From contig NC_074711.1 in the NCBI RefSeq assembly GCF_947242115.1, positions 43,462,463 through 43,526,462 of the forward strand: a stretch of 64,000 bases of DNA, given 5' to 3'. This document shows, piece after piece, positions 12,375-22,877 of the stretch. The translations under genes and the position numbers were made by a program. The notes beneath the pieces were generated by a model. It was not told the origin of the DNA and did no database searches. It saw only the letters and a list, made by a program, of their open reading frames with translations. Positions within the stretch are counted from its first letter, which is position 1, and each line of letters starts with the position of its first letter. This DNA comes from Biomphalaria glabrata. Lineage: Eukaryota > Mollusca > Gastropoda > Planorbidae.

Positions 12375-12530
12375 TGCAATGGGCACTAGGCTGTCGACTC
12401 GATAGTCCCAGATTCAAACCCCTGTCCACCGCCATCCCCCGCCGTCCAGCGGAAGGTTTGGGCCAGGATGTAATACTCTTTACTTCTGAAGGAACATCCG
12501 AAACATATCAAACAAACAGAATAAAGCTTA
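12375..12530 (+). repeat. tRNA-derived SINE (family B), partial
   Basis: It carries CCCAGATTCAAACCCCTG (B-box region), CCCCGCCGTCC and CTGAAGGAACATCCGAAAC, shared with the copy at 29642-29830. Confidence 0.7.
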
Positions 12531-13295
12531 GTTATAGGTGAACCATGGTCAACCAGTCCAGTTTTATTGAAAAGAAACCATTTGTATGTTAAATAGTTGA
12601 AGGTCTATGTGTACCACAGTAATCTTCTCTTTGTTCAGAAATCTGATTTTTTTTTATTTGATGTAGAGGTTATCAATATTTTCGAATTTTGTACTCGGGA
12701 TACACCTTGTTATTTATGGATTTGCCTCGAATTTTTGAAAATCTTAAATAAATAAATATAGAAAGAACTTCCATTTAGCCCAACTATTTCTAAAAAATAT
12801 TTTTTTGTATTGGATTTTAATGTTTTTACGATGAACTTGATTTTATAGATGATCAAAAGCATTTAACGAACACATGAATACATTCTATAGGAATTTAATC
12901 ACAGTTTAAAAAAATATAACAAATATACAAAAATATGTTCAACTATTTTTAAAATTATACAAAAACATGTCAACCATAATTATCAACTACACTTTAATCT
13001 TGCAAATACTTCTATTAAATAGTAATTACTTACACCATTACAATGGTATTCCCATTTCCTGATTATTTAAAAGTAACTATACTTACACAATGCTGTATGA
13101 GTGTAGATCAGGTTACGAGTAACTAGGTTACTAAACATGTTAATTACATCTCACTACTGGCAAAGAAACACAAATCGCTGTCTGTGATCCTGACTTGAAT
13201 GTGACTTTTCAGCTCAAAAGAATAACTGTTTAAACTATTCATTTCAGTTGACTGCATTTTGGTAAAGTGTAAAAATGAGCTACTGCATTGCAACT
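12531..13295. other. AT-rich 3' flank of the minus-strand gene
   Basis: Non-coding. On the minus strand ATTAAA occurs at 12998-12993 and 12899-12894 and AATAAA near 12657, all possible polyadenylation signals for the gene at 13911-15845. None can be chosen without transcripts. Confidence 0.4.
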
Positions 13296-13297
13296 AA

Positions 13298-13418
13298 TAG
13301 CTTGTACACAATTCTAATAACTCACACACAATTCTAATAATTCTAATAACTTGTACACAATTCTAATAACTTGTACACAAATTTAACAACTGGTACACAA
13401 TTCTAATAACTTTCACAT
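13298..13418. repeat. About 20-bp tandem repeat, 5-6 copies
   Basis: ACTTGTACACAATTCTAATA recurs with small changes. It lies in the probable 3' UTR or 3' flank of the minus-strand gene. Confidence 0.8.
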
Positions 13419-13910
13419 GTACACAAGAACCAGAAGTTCATTCTCAAAAGCAATCTCTTCCGTTTATAGAATCAACACTCTCCAGCTTGAAAACAAATTG
13501 GCTTTAAGTATAATAACATGATGTGTATTAGATTCACATTCAAATTTCATTCGGCTTATAAACCAGTGTAAAAAAAAAAAAAGGAAGAGTATTGACGTCA
13601 GTAACAAAATGTCACCAGTGTCAAACTTAAACATTTAAATCTGTATTGGATTAGATTTATATAATAGGAAAGAATATGTTTGTAATGTTATTTTTACCCA
13701 TATTGCTTTTGCTTTAAACATTTCAAACATAAACATAATTGTTCATAATTGTTCCTAGAAAACGAGTTTATAGATGTACTCTTAATGTACACATAAATAA
13801 CGTCTATTTACACGGAATAGTTTGGAACAGTAGTCAACATAAAATATAGAGAAATAAATTGCTTACATACAACACAAAGAAACATATATTTTTTTTAAAT
13901 ATCAACCAAA

Positions 13911-15845
13911 CTAACATTTATATGGAATATTGAAAGATGTTTGCCTGACATAACATATCTTGGAATCCCTTGGACATTGGTTGAGTCGATATCTGTGACG
14001 GATGGACAGCCATGGATCACTATCGTACTCTTCCACAAGAGCTTTCTCGTCTCGAGCCACAATCAATGGACGCAGTGTGGATATGAAACTGTCCCACTCT
14101 TCTTGAGAACAAAAGTCCTTCAGCAAAGGGTTTTCGGCATCTACAATTCTCTTGGCGCGATGCAGGAATGGTTCATTGTTTTCTCGTGGGAGATTATCCA
14201 CGTCAGACAACTGCGCGATCAGCTCAGAAATGGCAGCTTCGTCAATCTTGAGCAGAGCTTTGTAGAGGCTTCGGCGTAGATATTCAAGATGCCTAGTGAT
14301 GCAGCCTTCATAGTACATGGTGTCTAGTCGGACAAGAAGATTGACTCCACGACCCCTGATGGAATTGGCAGCCTCATCCCTCCTTGCTAGAATGATAGGG
14401 ATGTTTTCTTCTGTGTAAGGGCCATGCATACCTGTTTCGCTGTCCATAAATCGAAGAACTTGGGCTCCCCCGATGCCAATGCCATCTACTCCAGCATAGA
14501 CTGCATGTTGGATCTCATCAAACTTAAACCCGGCTGAGAAGTATGTAACCAGACCTTTGAGATGTGCTTCATGGACAATGGTCAAAGCATCTTCAAAAGA
14601 AAGCTGATACATGATGCACTTGGAAGGGTAGGTATCACTGGCACCGTCCCAAGTTATCTTATCAAACCCACCAAGGGAAGTAATCATGACAGCTTTAATG
14701 GCAATATCTTTTCGCTTTGATAAGACCTCTATTTCCTCAACTTCATAGTCATTCACCAATTCCTGGTTTAAGTTCCAGGCAGCAGAGAGAAACTGTTTTC
14801 TGGATCTCTGTACTTGAGCTCGCAGTGCGCGCATATACTTCAATGCCTGGGAAGTGGACAATCGCTCCATGGCTATTTTCACTTCTGCTGCACCCATAAA
14901 AAACGCGGCGGAGGCAGCTGCGGCTGTAATGTTGACTATTTTGAGAAAATCTTCTTCGAAATTTCCAGAATCTTTAACTGGTCTTCCAAGAAAATAAGTC
15001 GTTGGAGCAGATGGTCCCACATGGAGACGCACTCTAGAGAAGTCCAGAACTGAGGGCACTCTATAAGACTCAATGTGTTCTCTGTTTAGATGCCTGGGGC
15101 GTTCTAAATGCTCGACATGGACTATGGCACCCTCCATCCATTCCGCAAACCTAGTGGTTCCCATCATGTGACCCTCACCTGGGTCAGTTAAAGACATATA
15201 CGTCTGGGTGTGGGGTCTGAAGCCTGGGGTTCCAAGACACCTTGCAGTTTCTTGCCTTGCCCACTTGCCACTTTGGATTTCGCAGTACGCAATGTGCTGA
15301 GCCAGGTACTCTTCTGGTGTAGGCTGTCTACGTTCATCTCTTAAGCGTCTCAGTGTTCGGGAGACAGCCATGATAAGCTCATCCCCAAGAGTTTCCTTGT
15401 CCCACATGATGAAAGTTTTCTTGGTCAGTTCATCACTGTCCACTGAAAAGTAGCTGTTTTTGGCATTTTTTGGTATGACGCCAACAAAGAGTTCATCGTC
15501 CACTTGCCACTCTTTGATTACTGACCAACTTTCCTCGTAGAACTTAGTCAGGTTACAAAGAACGCACTTGGCGCTAGTGGCTTTCACTATGTTCTGCGCA
15601 AACTCAGCAAACTTGGCAGCGTGCTCGTCATTGATGTCTTGAAAGATGTATTCTAATCTTTCTTTTACTTTTGGCAGAATGTCTTCTGCATTGGCAATAG
15701 TGAAAGCTGGCAACTCTGTGCTGGACTTGAAAGGCTTCTCTTTGCAAATCACCTTTATGTGAACATTGTATAAGTTTTTCAAACCATCTTGCAAACAAGA
15801 GATGCCAACTCTCCTCAGTTTAGCGACTCCGATATTGCAACTCAT
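13911..15845 (-). CDS. Single-coding-exon protein, C-terminal MfnB/UPF0264-like TIM-barrel
   Basis: A complete 644-codon frame with balanced composition, no signal peptide and no clear membrane segment, so probably cytosolic. The only long, non-repetitive coding frame in the window. Residues 1-290 are not recognised (conserved-looking MSLTDPGEGHMMGTTRF at 217-233). Residues about 297-465 resemble, from memory of the family, the (5-formylfuran-3-yl)methyl phosphate synthase fold: AAAASAAFFMGAAEVKI (308-324) against GA-x-x-K-V, then FEDALTIVHEAHLKGL (417-432), SAGFKFDEI (437-445) and the glycine-rich GVDGIGIGGAQ (452-462), which fits a phosphate-binding loop. Lys323 aligns with a family lysine, but the Asp/Lys of the DTAIK motif seem replaced near 389-396 (TSLGGFDK), so the archaeal reaction should not be assumed. 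Residues 466-644 are an unrecognised tail. The start is chosen because TTTCCCAACAG, a good 3' splice site, ends five bases before ATG. The gene stands alone. The coding frame is very secure; the family assignment is tentative. Confidence 0.9.
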   Translation of the reverse strand: MSCNIGVAKLRRVGISCLQDGLKNLYNVHIKVICKEKPFKSSTELPAFTIANAEDILPKVKERLEYIFQDINDEHAAKFAEFAQNIVKATSAKCVLCNLTKFYEESWSVIKEWQVDDELFVGVIPKNAKNSYFSVDSDELTKKTFIMWDKETLGDELIMAVSRTLRRLRDERRQPTPEEYLAQHIAYCEIQSGKWARQETARCLGTPGFRPHTQTYMSLTDPGEGHMMGTTRFAEWMEGAIVHVEHLERPRHLNREHIESYRVPSVLDFSRVRLHVGPSAPTTYFLGRPVKDSGNFEEDFLKIVNITAAAASAAFFMGAAEVKIAMERLSTSQALKYMRALRAQVQRSRKQFLSAAWNLNQELVNDYEVEEIEVLSKRKDIAIKAVMITSLGGFDKITWDGASDTYPSKCIMYQLSFEDALTIVHEAHLKGLVTYFSAGFKFDEIQHAVYAGVDGIGIGGAQVLRFMDSETGMHGPYTEENIPIILARRDEAANSIRGRGVNLLVRLDTMYYEGCITRHLEYLRRSLYKALLKIDEAAISELIAQLSDVDNLPRENNEPFLHRAKRIVDAENPLLKDFCSQEEWDSFISTLRPLIVARDEKALVEEYDSDPWLSIRHRYRLNQCPRDSKICYVRQTSFNIPYKC

Positions 15846-15849
15846 TGTA

Positions 15850-15865
15850 GCTGTTGGGAAACAAA
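15850..15865 (-). promoter_or_regulatory. 3' splice site just upstream of the start codon
   Basis: On the minus strand TTTGTTTCCCAACAG ends at 15851, followed by CTACAATG. The pyrimidine tract plus CAG implies an intron in the 5' UTR, with the whole coding region in the second exon. Confidence 0.65.
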
Positions 15866-15959
15866 TTCATATATAAATAATATTAGTAAAAAAAAAATAC
15901 AACTAATGAATAATGCATTTTTTTTAAAGAAAACAAATTAATACTTTTGATTACGATGA
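15866..15959 (-). other. Start of the predicted 5' UTR intron
   Basis: AT-rich, no coding sequence. The predicted intron would run from about 17393 or 17451 down to 15851. Confidence 0.4.
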
Positions 15960-16105
15960 GAGGAAAAAAAAAGGTGAACAGCTAAAGTAGATCTAGCTAT
16001 GATAACGAACACTAGTGTGTATTGAAAACAAAAAGTAAGCAACTAAAGTAGATCTAGATCTGATCACGAACACTAGTGTGTATTGAACAAAAAAACACAA
16101 AAACT
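15960..16105. repeat. Imperfect about 60-bp direct repeat, two copies
   Basis: CTAAAGTAGATCTAG followed by CGAACACTAGTGTGTATTGA appears twice, and a third start CTAAAGTAGTAG begins at 16103. It lies within the predicted intron. Confidence 0.75.
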
Positions 16106-16511
16106 AAAGTAGTAGTAGTAGTAATAAACGATACCATCCTTGATTTGACCCATTAAATTAAATTAATTTTTGGTTTTGGAAAGTATAACTTGTGTTAGAT
16201 AAAAAGAGCATGCATTGTCCTACCATTCTATACCAAAAGTAACGTTTTCTGATTACAAAACAAAAATGTATTGAAGTTTAATTATAACAGGGTAGAATAT
16301 ACAAATGTGAAAAATAAACAATTCTGTCAGAAGGTGGAAAAATAATTACGGAGATAAAGAGCTAGATCTTACTACAAAACAGTAGAGTGTCTGTTGACAA
16401 AATAAAAGAAACAACAATATTTTCAAAAGTGTATTTCTCAAGTCATCTGATGTACATCCGGGTTAGACTTGCCATATGGTTAAATCGCTGCTCTAATTGT
16501 GAAAAATATAA
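16106..16511. other. AT-rich intronic or intergenic DNA
   Basis: No feature recognised apart from a short GTA repeat near 16110. Confidence 0.4.
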
Positions 16512-16690
16512 TGGGATGTGTGGCTCAGTGGCATCAACTGTTAGACTATCAAGGGAGCTCGAGTTCGAATTCCTATTCGAACTGCGTTGTGTTTACTGAG
16601 AGCCTGAAGGCAGGACGGAAACTTTCTACCCCTCAACAGATCCCCAAAAGTACTACCAAGTCAAAATGTTCTTACTTTTAGTCCCGTTTC
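16512..16690 (+). repeat. tRNA-derived SINE (family C)
   Basis: GGGATGTGTGGCTCAGTGG (A box) and GAGTTCGAATTCC (B box) are followed by a non-tRNA body with GAGAGCCTGAAGGCAGGACG. A related minus-strand head is at 48213-48300. A (TG)n tract follows at 16699-16720. Confidence 0.65.
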
Positions 16691-16720
16691 TACAACCATG
16701 TGTGTGTGTGTGTGTGTGTT

Positions 16721-17393
16721 TCTTCTCTATTGTATTAGTACTAGCCTCTTACACATAGGCTGCCTAACTTCTTTTCACCTTTTCAAATGTGTTGAATTAC
16801 TATTGAATTATTTCAGTATTTAAGAATGATACGCATGAATAGGTCTACAATGAAAAAAAAAAAACGCATGACCTAGACGGCGCGCCAATAATTATACTAT
16901 CATTAAAACAATTGTCTCGCTTGTATTCTGATCTAAATGATTGCTAGACCTCCATTTATTGAATGAAGTATGCTAAGGATCTGAACTATAAATAAATCTT
17001 AGAGAGTGTAGGCTAGAATTGACTGTTTCTTTATACGTGAAGCATTTCTGTAATAGAAACCCCGCAACCACTTTTATAAATATTAGGCTATTAGACTTAT
17101 AATTCTATAATGAATCCGCATTAAATACCTATATCATGGAGTTAAATATTACCCCAAAAATGTTTTGCTAATAAATAGAACAAAAAACATTTCTTTTAAC
17201 AAAAATATCTACTTCAAATAAAATAAAACCTATGTCTAAAAAAACAACATCCACTAGGTAAATGAATTAACTAAAGTAGGCCTATAGAATAGACAAAAAA
17301 AAAATAAAATAATCCCACTAAGTTATTAAATTAACTGAAAATTTTGATCTACAAAATGAAAAAAAAATACCACGAAAAATTAAAACAGCTTAC
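16721..17393. other. AT-rich DNA inside the predicted 5' UTR intron
   Basis: Many A runs; no repeat or gene recognised. Confidence 0.4.
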
Positions 17394-17520
17394 AATAAAA
17401 ATTAAAACCTTCTAATTGAAAAAAAAAATTACCAGTAAATGTTCAGCTCACGTATAGAAAAAAAAAAGTTTACAATTATTTCTGACTTAGTTGCTGTTCT
17501 CAGTTGCCTTCTCAGACTGT
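17394..17520 (-). other. Candidate 5' UTR exon of the 644-codon gene
   Basis: On the minus strand, from about 17520, AACAGTCTGAGAAGGC begins a stretch without ATG that meets two good 5' splice sites: GTGAGC (17451-17446) and GTAAGC (17393-17388). Either would join to the 3' splice site at 15851. The position is inferred from the TATA box and splice signals only. Confidence 0.4.
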
Positions 17521-17545
17521 TCGTTCCTAGCCTGCCCTCGCCTGT

Positions 17546-17555
17546 CTTTATATAG
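17546..17555 (-). promoter_or_regulatory. TATA box for the minus-strand gene
   Basis: CTATATAAAG on the minus strand lies about 30 bp upstream of an ACAGTC initiator-like site near 17520. It is followed by GC-richer transcribed sequence, unlike the surrounding AT-rich DNA. It fits a TATA-driven promoter for the gene at 13911-15845. Confidence 0.5.
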
Positions 17556-17559
17556 AGAT

Positions 17560-18054
17560 CTAGATCTAGTCTACCACTGGGCGAGCACTTCTAATATTGG
17601 CATCCAGGATATAAAATTAGACCCTGACCCGAAATTTCCCCTACGCTAAAAAAAAACCCCCTTCAGCTGACGCGATGATTCCGTGAACGATGTAGACTTA
17701 GTGGGCCCTACACGACCAGGATGCGGAATTCGTTTTGTTCCAGGACTGTTTAGGAGAGCAATACTGACTAAGCTGTAGGCATAATACATAATGTATCTAT
17801 GGATTAGGATTGGACAGGTTTTGTTTGTATTGAGAAGAGGGTGGGGATAAGCTTGCGTGTTGAGTTTTAAGATTTTATGGTGAAACCTAATGCTTGACAA
17901 CGGAGCCATTAATGGACACAAATCACAAGGTACTTCTAGGAGAAGAGAAACAGTTTTTGGAAACATTTTTTTACTATTTAATGAAGGAGCCATTTTTTTT
18001 AAAGTATCGTCAACGTTTTACCATTTAAGATCAGAATAACTTCAGTTCGTAAAA
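17560..18054. other. Unassigned non-coding DNA upstream of the gene
   Basis: No convincing coding sequence. Short low-confidence frames on the minus strand lack exon signals. Confidence 0.4.
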
Positions 18055-18116
18055 ATATAATAATAATAATAGTAATAATAATAATAATTATTATTATTAT
18101 TATCATTATTATTATT
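18055..18116. repeat. Self-complementary (AAT)n/(ATT)n trinucleotide tract
   Basis: A run of AAT units with one AGT interruption turns directly into ATT units with one ATC interruption, so the 62 bp form a near-perfect hairpin. Confidence 0.9.
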
Positions 18117-19190
18117 TTTGTTATCCATGACGAAATGGATCTTACAATGTGTGTATTCCACAAAACAAAACATTCTAACTGTAGAGAACGAACGTTCACC
18201 CCAGCTTCTCTTACACATTGCATGGGAAATGTTTCTATCAGATAGTTGGATTGGATTGAAGGATTGGATTTCCAGGGAAACAAAAGAGTATTTTTTTTTT
18301 TGTAATCGATATCTTGTTATCTCCTTTGTGATGGTAAACAAGGAGTTTCCGAAAGTCAACTATTCACCCTCCGACAAAAACTTGTTAGCCTACATAAATT
18401 AAAATATAATCGAAATATTTATTTGGCCCTTAATGAACTTTTGAACTATTCCTTTAATGAAGTCAATGTCTTCTATATGTCAACTACTGGGTAGTGCTTC
18501 ACATGAAACCATTAGGTTGCTGTACCACTAAACTACTTGATGCTTAGGTGTACATTTCCGCGATTCACTTGACACAGCTAGTAGCCTAAGACACATAGAA
18601 AGCTGTCCTTAGAAACAAGACAAGTAGAAGCTTAGAAATAAATGCAAAGAAGACACTTGAGTGTACACACACAAACACAAATTGAGAAATAGAGAGAGGG
18701 AGAGAGAGAGTGTGTGTGTGTGAAAGAAGAGAGAGAGAAATGTATTATTACATCCGTAACTTGTAATTTCAAAAGAAGCGTCTAGATATAACAATATGTC
18801 GAAATGAAGGTCTAGCCTGCATGGATGCAATACATTCTAGAACAACAAAAATGAACTCCACAGTTTCTCCCTACTTCCTAGACGCATTCTAAACACTGTG
18901 TCCAATGTGTTGATGCTTAGTGCAATATCCTTGAACTAGATTGTATTTGCTTTGAATACTTTGAAGTGAATATATCCGTAATGGTAGTCTGTCTCTTTTT
19001 GTGAGTCAGTGTCCTTCACCTCTAAGTCATCTATCTCCCAGCTCATTTATCGCTCTATATCATATCGTCATTATCTTTAACCCTCCCCCTTGTCACCCAA
19101 TTCTCTACTCTATCTACACGAGCATATCCTTTATCTCCCAACATTACCTCCTTTCTCGTACTTCTTTAATTCACCCCCCTCCACTCTCCC
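18117..19190. other. Non-coding DNA with GA/TG microsatellites
   Basis: Purine-rich GAGAGA and TGTG tracts near 18690-18740. No gene recognised. Confidence 0.5.
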
Positions 19191-19591
19191 TCAACTCGTT
19201 CTCATTCTACCCCAGCGCCTTCTCTCTCTCTTTCTCGCTATCTCTCTCTCAACTCTTTTCTCATTCTACCCCAGCGCCTTCTCTCTCTCTCTTTCTCTCT
19301 ACCTCTCTCTCAACTCGTTTCTCATTCTACCCCAGCGCCTTCTCTCTCTCTCTCTTTCTCTCTACCTCTCTCTCAACTCGTTTCTCATTCTACCCCAGCG
19401 CCTTCTCTCTCTCTCTCTTTCTCTCTACCTCTCTCTCAACTCGTTTCTCATTCTACCCCAGCGCCTTCTCTCTCTCTCTTTCTCTCTACCTCTCTCTCAA
19501 CTCGTTTCTCATTCTACCCCAGCGCCTTCTCTCTCTCTTTCTCTCTTTCTCTCTATCTCTCTCTCAACTCTTTTCTCATTCTACCCCAGCG

Positions 19592-19628
<37 letters not shown>
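19191..19628. repeat. About 60-bp minisatellite with CT tracts, 7 copies
   Basis: CATTCTACCCCAGCGCCTTC occurs seven times at 59-68 bp spacing, separated by (TC)n tracts whose length accounts for the variation. Two plus-strand frames stay open through it (about 213 and 242 codons of Ser/Leu/Phe), which is low-complexity coincidence. Confidence 0.95.
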
Positions 19629-19630
<2 letters not shown>

Positions 19631-20257
19631 GAGACGGCCTAAGCTGTGCGAAGGGCTCTGAGCGAGTGTCATTTCAGGGCCACGAATATCTGTACGAAGC
19701 TCCTATCCCCCTTTCTATTATTTCCTCTTCCTTTCTTCTCTTTTCTTGTAACCACTGCATATTTGTTGGCATCAATCGTACCCCATGGATGAGGCTAACA
19801 TTACCACTACCAACATAGCAATAGATTCAGGTTTACATGACAACAACAACAGCAGAAAGTTCCTTTGTTTTGATGGCGTTCCACATTCAATCCTAGCGAC
19901 TACTGACTCAGACCCTACACGCTGAAGGAATAGCTTACGTTTTCGTGTTGAAAGCCTGTTCCTAAGAATCGGTATTGAGATATAGACATGAAAGTGTTTC
20001 AATTCTACTTGCTAGGAAATAAATCATTGACTGAAGAAGCAAAGTCTGAAGTGTAAAGATGCTTGTTCGTCACTCACACTATAAGATGTTGCGAGTATTG
20101 GCGTAGAACCTACACGAATAGTGTGAAACATAAGGTCTTTCTAGTTAACGTCTGCCGCCAGCTTTAGAAGCTTGTTAAGTGACAAACTTATACCTTGTTT
20201 GACGAGCTTATTATTACTAACTAGTCGACCGGCGGCGTAGCATACGCCGCTATTTTG
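19629..20257. other. Unassigned non-coding DNA
   Basis: Nothing recognised except ACTAGTCGACCGGCGGCG at 20219, a motif related to TACTAGCATTAAACATCGAC near 58925 and CTAGTATTACCCACCGGC near 34683. Confidence 0.4.
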
Positions 20258-20843
20258 CAGGGCCGGCCTTAGGCCACTGCAACCTATGCGACCGCAGTGG
20301 GCCCGCACTTTCATAGGACCCGCACTAATTCTAGGTGTATAAATTATTAAATTAAACCATTTTATAACTTATAACAGATTTCCGCGGCCTCCTGTGGATT
20401 TAACAGAAGCTCCTGGAAATTTCCTGAAATTGCAAAATATACGAAAAAGTCCTGGAAATATCCGGAAACTATTAAAATCTTTTGAAAAATCATACAAATC
20501 TCCTGAAATATATAGACAAAAATTGTCATTTTGGGGTGTCATTCAATATGGAAAACACCAATCCTACGCGCGATAAAAAAGGGCATTATGCAATATCCGT
20601 AATTGTGGAGTCTAGCGAAAGAAGCTATGTAGGAAACAGAATTCTTATGATATACTGTATAACTTCGTGTAGTGTAGGCTCGTGTAGTAATTCTTTGCGT
20701 AGTAAAGAATGAATAAAATGCAAAGACGAATATATTTTCTAATACGAACTCCTAATTTTCACTTATTATCCGTATACCTACCCAAACTGGGCCCCATGAA
20801 ATCCGTTTCGCATTGGGCCCCACAATGGTTTAGTCTGGCCCTG
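20258..20843. mobile_element. Non-autonomous hAT-like transposon (586 bp)
   Basis: Left end CAGGGCCGGCCTTAGG; right end, read inward on the minus strand, CAGGGCCAGACTAAACC. Flanks are CTATTTTG (20250-20257) and CTATTTAG (20844-20851), matching at 7 of 8 bases, the hAT target size. The interior is AT-rich without a transposase. Confidence 0.75.
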
Positions 20844-21069
20844 CTATTTAGTGACGAGTGAATACAGGATAGATTACTTTTTCTCTTTCCCTGACTTCTT
20901 AGCCACAATGGTTAAGTCCGGAACTGCTATTTAGTGACGGCTGAATACTACCCCGTTTTTTTTTTTTTGCATCTAAAATTACATGGGGTATCTCTAGTCC
21001 GTCAGACTTGCAGAAATAAAAGAGTGATCTTTCCATTACTTGGTGTCCAAACTCTTGAGCTATGAAGAG

Positions 21070-21073
<4 letters not shown>

Positions 21074-21126
<53 letters not shown>
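21074..21126. repeat. (TA)n microsatellite
   Basis: About 53 bp of uninterrupted TA. Confidence 0.95.
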
Positions 21127-21129
<3 letters not shown>

Positions 21130-21248
21130 TTCTGACCCTTTCTGTGAGTTCCCTCAACGCCATTTTGGGAACTCGTGTTTTATATAATGCAATAAATATC
21201 ACTGTTTTTATAGCTTCATAATATGAATGAGTTCAGCCTGTCAAAAAA

Positions 21249-21516
21249 GTAAAAGTTCCCCTTTCAGACCTTGTGATCTATAGGGAAGATGATGTAAAGG
21301 TCATCTGTCATCTACGGTTAACAAGGGTGTCATGTGGCCAGCACAACGACCAACCGCCTTTACTTTTCCCTAACTAATGTCAGGTACCCATTAGAGCTGG
21401 GTGGACTCAGAGGCGCCCGAAGATCCCGAAATTAAAAATCCCAGTCTTTACCAGGATTCGAACCCAGGTCCCCGGTTCGGAAGCCAAGCGCTTTACCGCT
21501 CATCCTCTGCGCCTCC
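21249..21516 (-). repeat. tRNA-derived SINE (family A), minus strand, near full length
   Basis: On the minus strand it begins GGAGGCGCAGAGGATGAGCG with the A box, then GGTTCGAATCC (B box) and ends near CTTTTACTTT. The layout is the same as at 7236 and 45757. Confidence 0.85.
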
Positions 21517-21662
21517 CCCAGAAGGCAGTCAATTCAATGACATTTAGCGTAGCGTCTCTTAACCTCTTATCTTTCAACTGACAAGCGAGTGCTATCGTAG
21601 GGACCACACTCACTTGCTACCTCAACCTTGCTATTTATATTGATTTATTGTACGTTCTGATC

Positions 21663-22877
21663 AGGAATAGTTGGATTGGTGAGTCAAGAGGGTCTGTCTA
21701 AGGAGGAATAGTTGGATTGGTGAGATAAGAGGGTCTGTCTAAGGAGGAATAGTTGGATTGGTGAGATAAGAGGGTCTGTCTAAGGAGGAATAGTTGGATT
21801 GGTGAGATAAGAGGGTCTGTCTAAGGAGAAATAGTTATATTGGATTGGTGAGACAAGAGGGTCTGTTTAGGGAGGAATAGTTATATTGGATTGGTGAGAC
21901 AAGAGGGTATGTTTAGGGAGGAATAGTTGGATTGGTGAGACAAGAGGGTCTGTTTAGGGAGGAATAGTTGGATTGGTGAGACAAGAGGGTATGTTTAAGG
22001 AGGAATAGTTGGATTGGTGAGACAAGAGGGTCTGTTTAGGGAGGAATAGTTATATGGGATTGGTGAGACAAGAGGGTCTGTCTAAGGAGGAATAGTTATA
22101 TTGGATTGGTGAGACAAGAGGGTCTGTTTAGGGAGGAATAGTTGGATTGGTGAGATAAGAGGGTCTGTCTAAGGAGGAATAGTTGGATTGGTGAGATAAG
22201 AGGGTCTGTTTAGGGAGGAATAGTTATATGGGATTGGTGAGACAAGAGGGTCTGTCTAAGGAGGAATAGTTATATTGGATTGGTGAGACAAGAGGGTCTG
22301 TTTAGGGAGGAATAGTTGGATTGGTGAGATAAGAGGGTCTGTCTAAGGAGGAATAGTTGGATTGGTGAGATAAGAGGGTCTGTTTAGGGAGGAATAGTTA
22401 TATGGGATTGGTGAGACAAGAGGGTCTGTCTAAGGAGGAATAGTTATATTGGATTGGTGAGACAAGAGGGTCTGTTTAGGGAGGAATAGTTGGATTGGTG
22501 AGACAAGAGGGTATGTTTAGGGAGGAATAGTTGGATTGGTGAGACAAGAGGGTATGTTTAGGGAGGAATAGTTGGATTGGTGAGACAAGAGGGTGTGTTT
22601 AGGGAGGAATAGTTGGATTGGTGAGACAAGAGGGTATGTTTAGGGAGGAATAGTTGGATTGGTGAGACAAGAGGGTATGTTTAGGGAGGAATAGTTGGAT
22701 TGGTGAGATAAGAGGGTGTGTTTAGGGAGGAATAGTTGGATTGGTGAGACAAGAGGGTATGTATAGGGAGGAATAGTTATATTGGATTGGTGAGACAAGA
22801 GGGTCTGTTTAGGGAGGAATAGTTATACTGGACTGATAAGAGGGTCTGTCTAAGGAGGAATTGTTATAATAGATTGA
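21663..22877. repeat. About 41-bp minisatellite with higher-order structure, about 29 copies
   Basis: The core GAATAGTTGGATTGGTGAGA recurs every 41 bp, with a longer variant in which TTATAT is inserted before TGGATTGG. Variants alternate in repeating blocks (about 22040-22460), indicating unequal duplication of multi-unit blocks. Confidence 0.95.

Noticed and set aside
17646-17993. 115-codon minus-strand frame upstream of the gene promoter
   Set aside because: No recognisable domain or splice signals, and it lies beyond the TATA box; kept as non-coding.
19001-19818. Plus-strand frames of 213 and 242 codons
   Set aside because: Ser/Leu/Phe low complexity from CT tracts and the 60-bp minisatellite.
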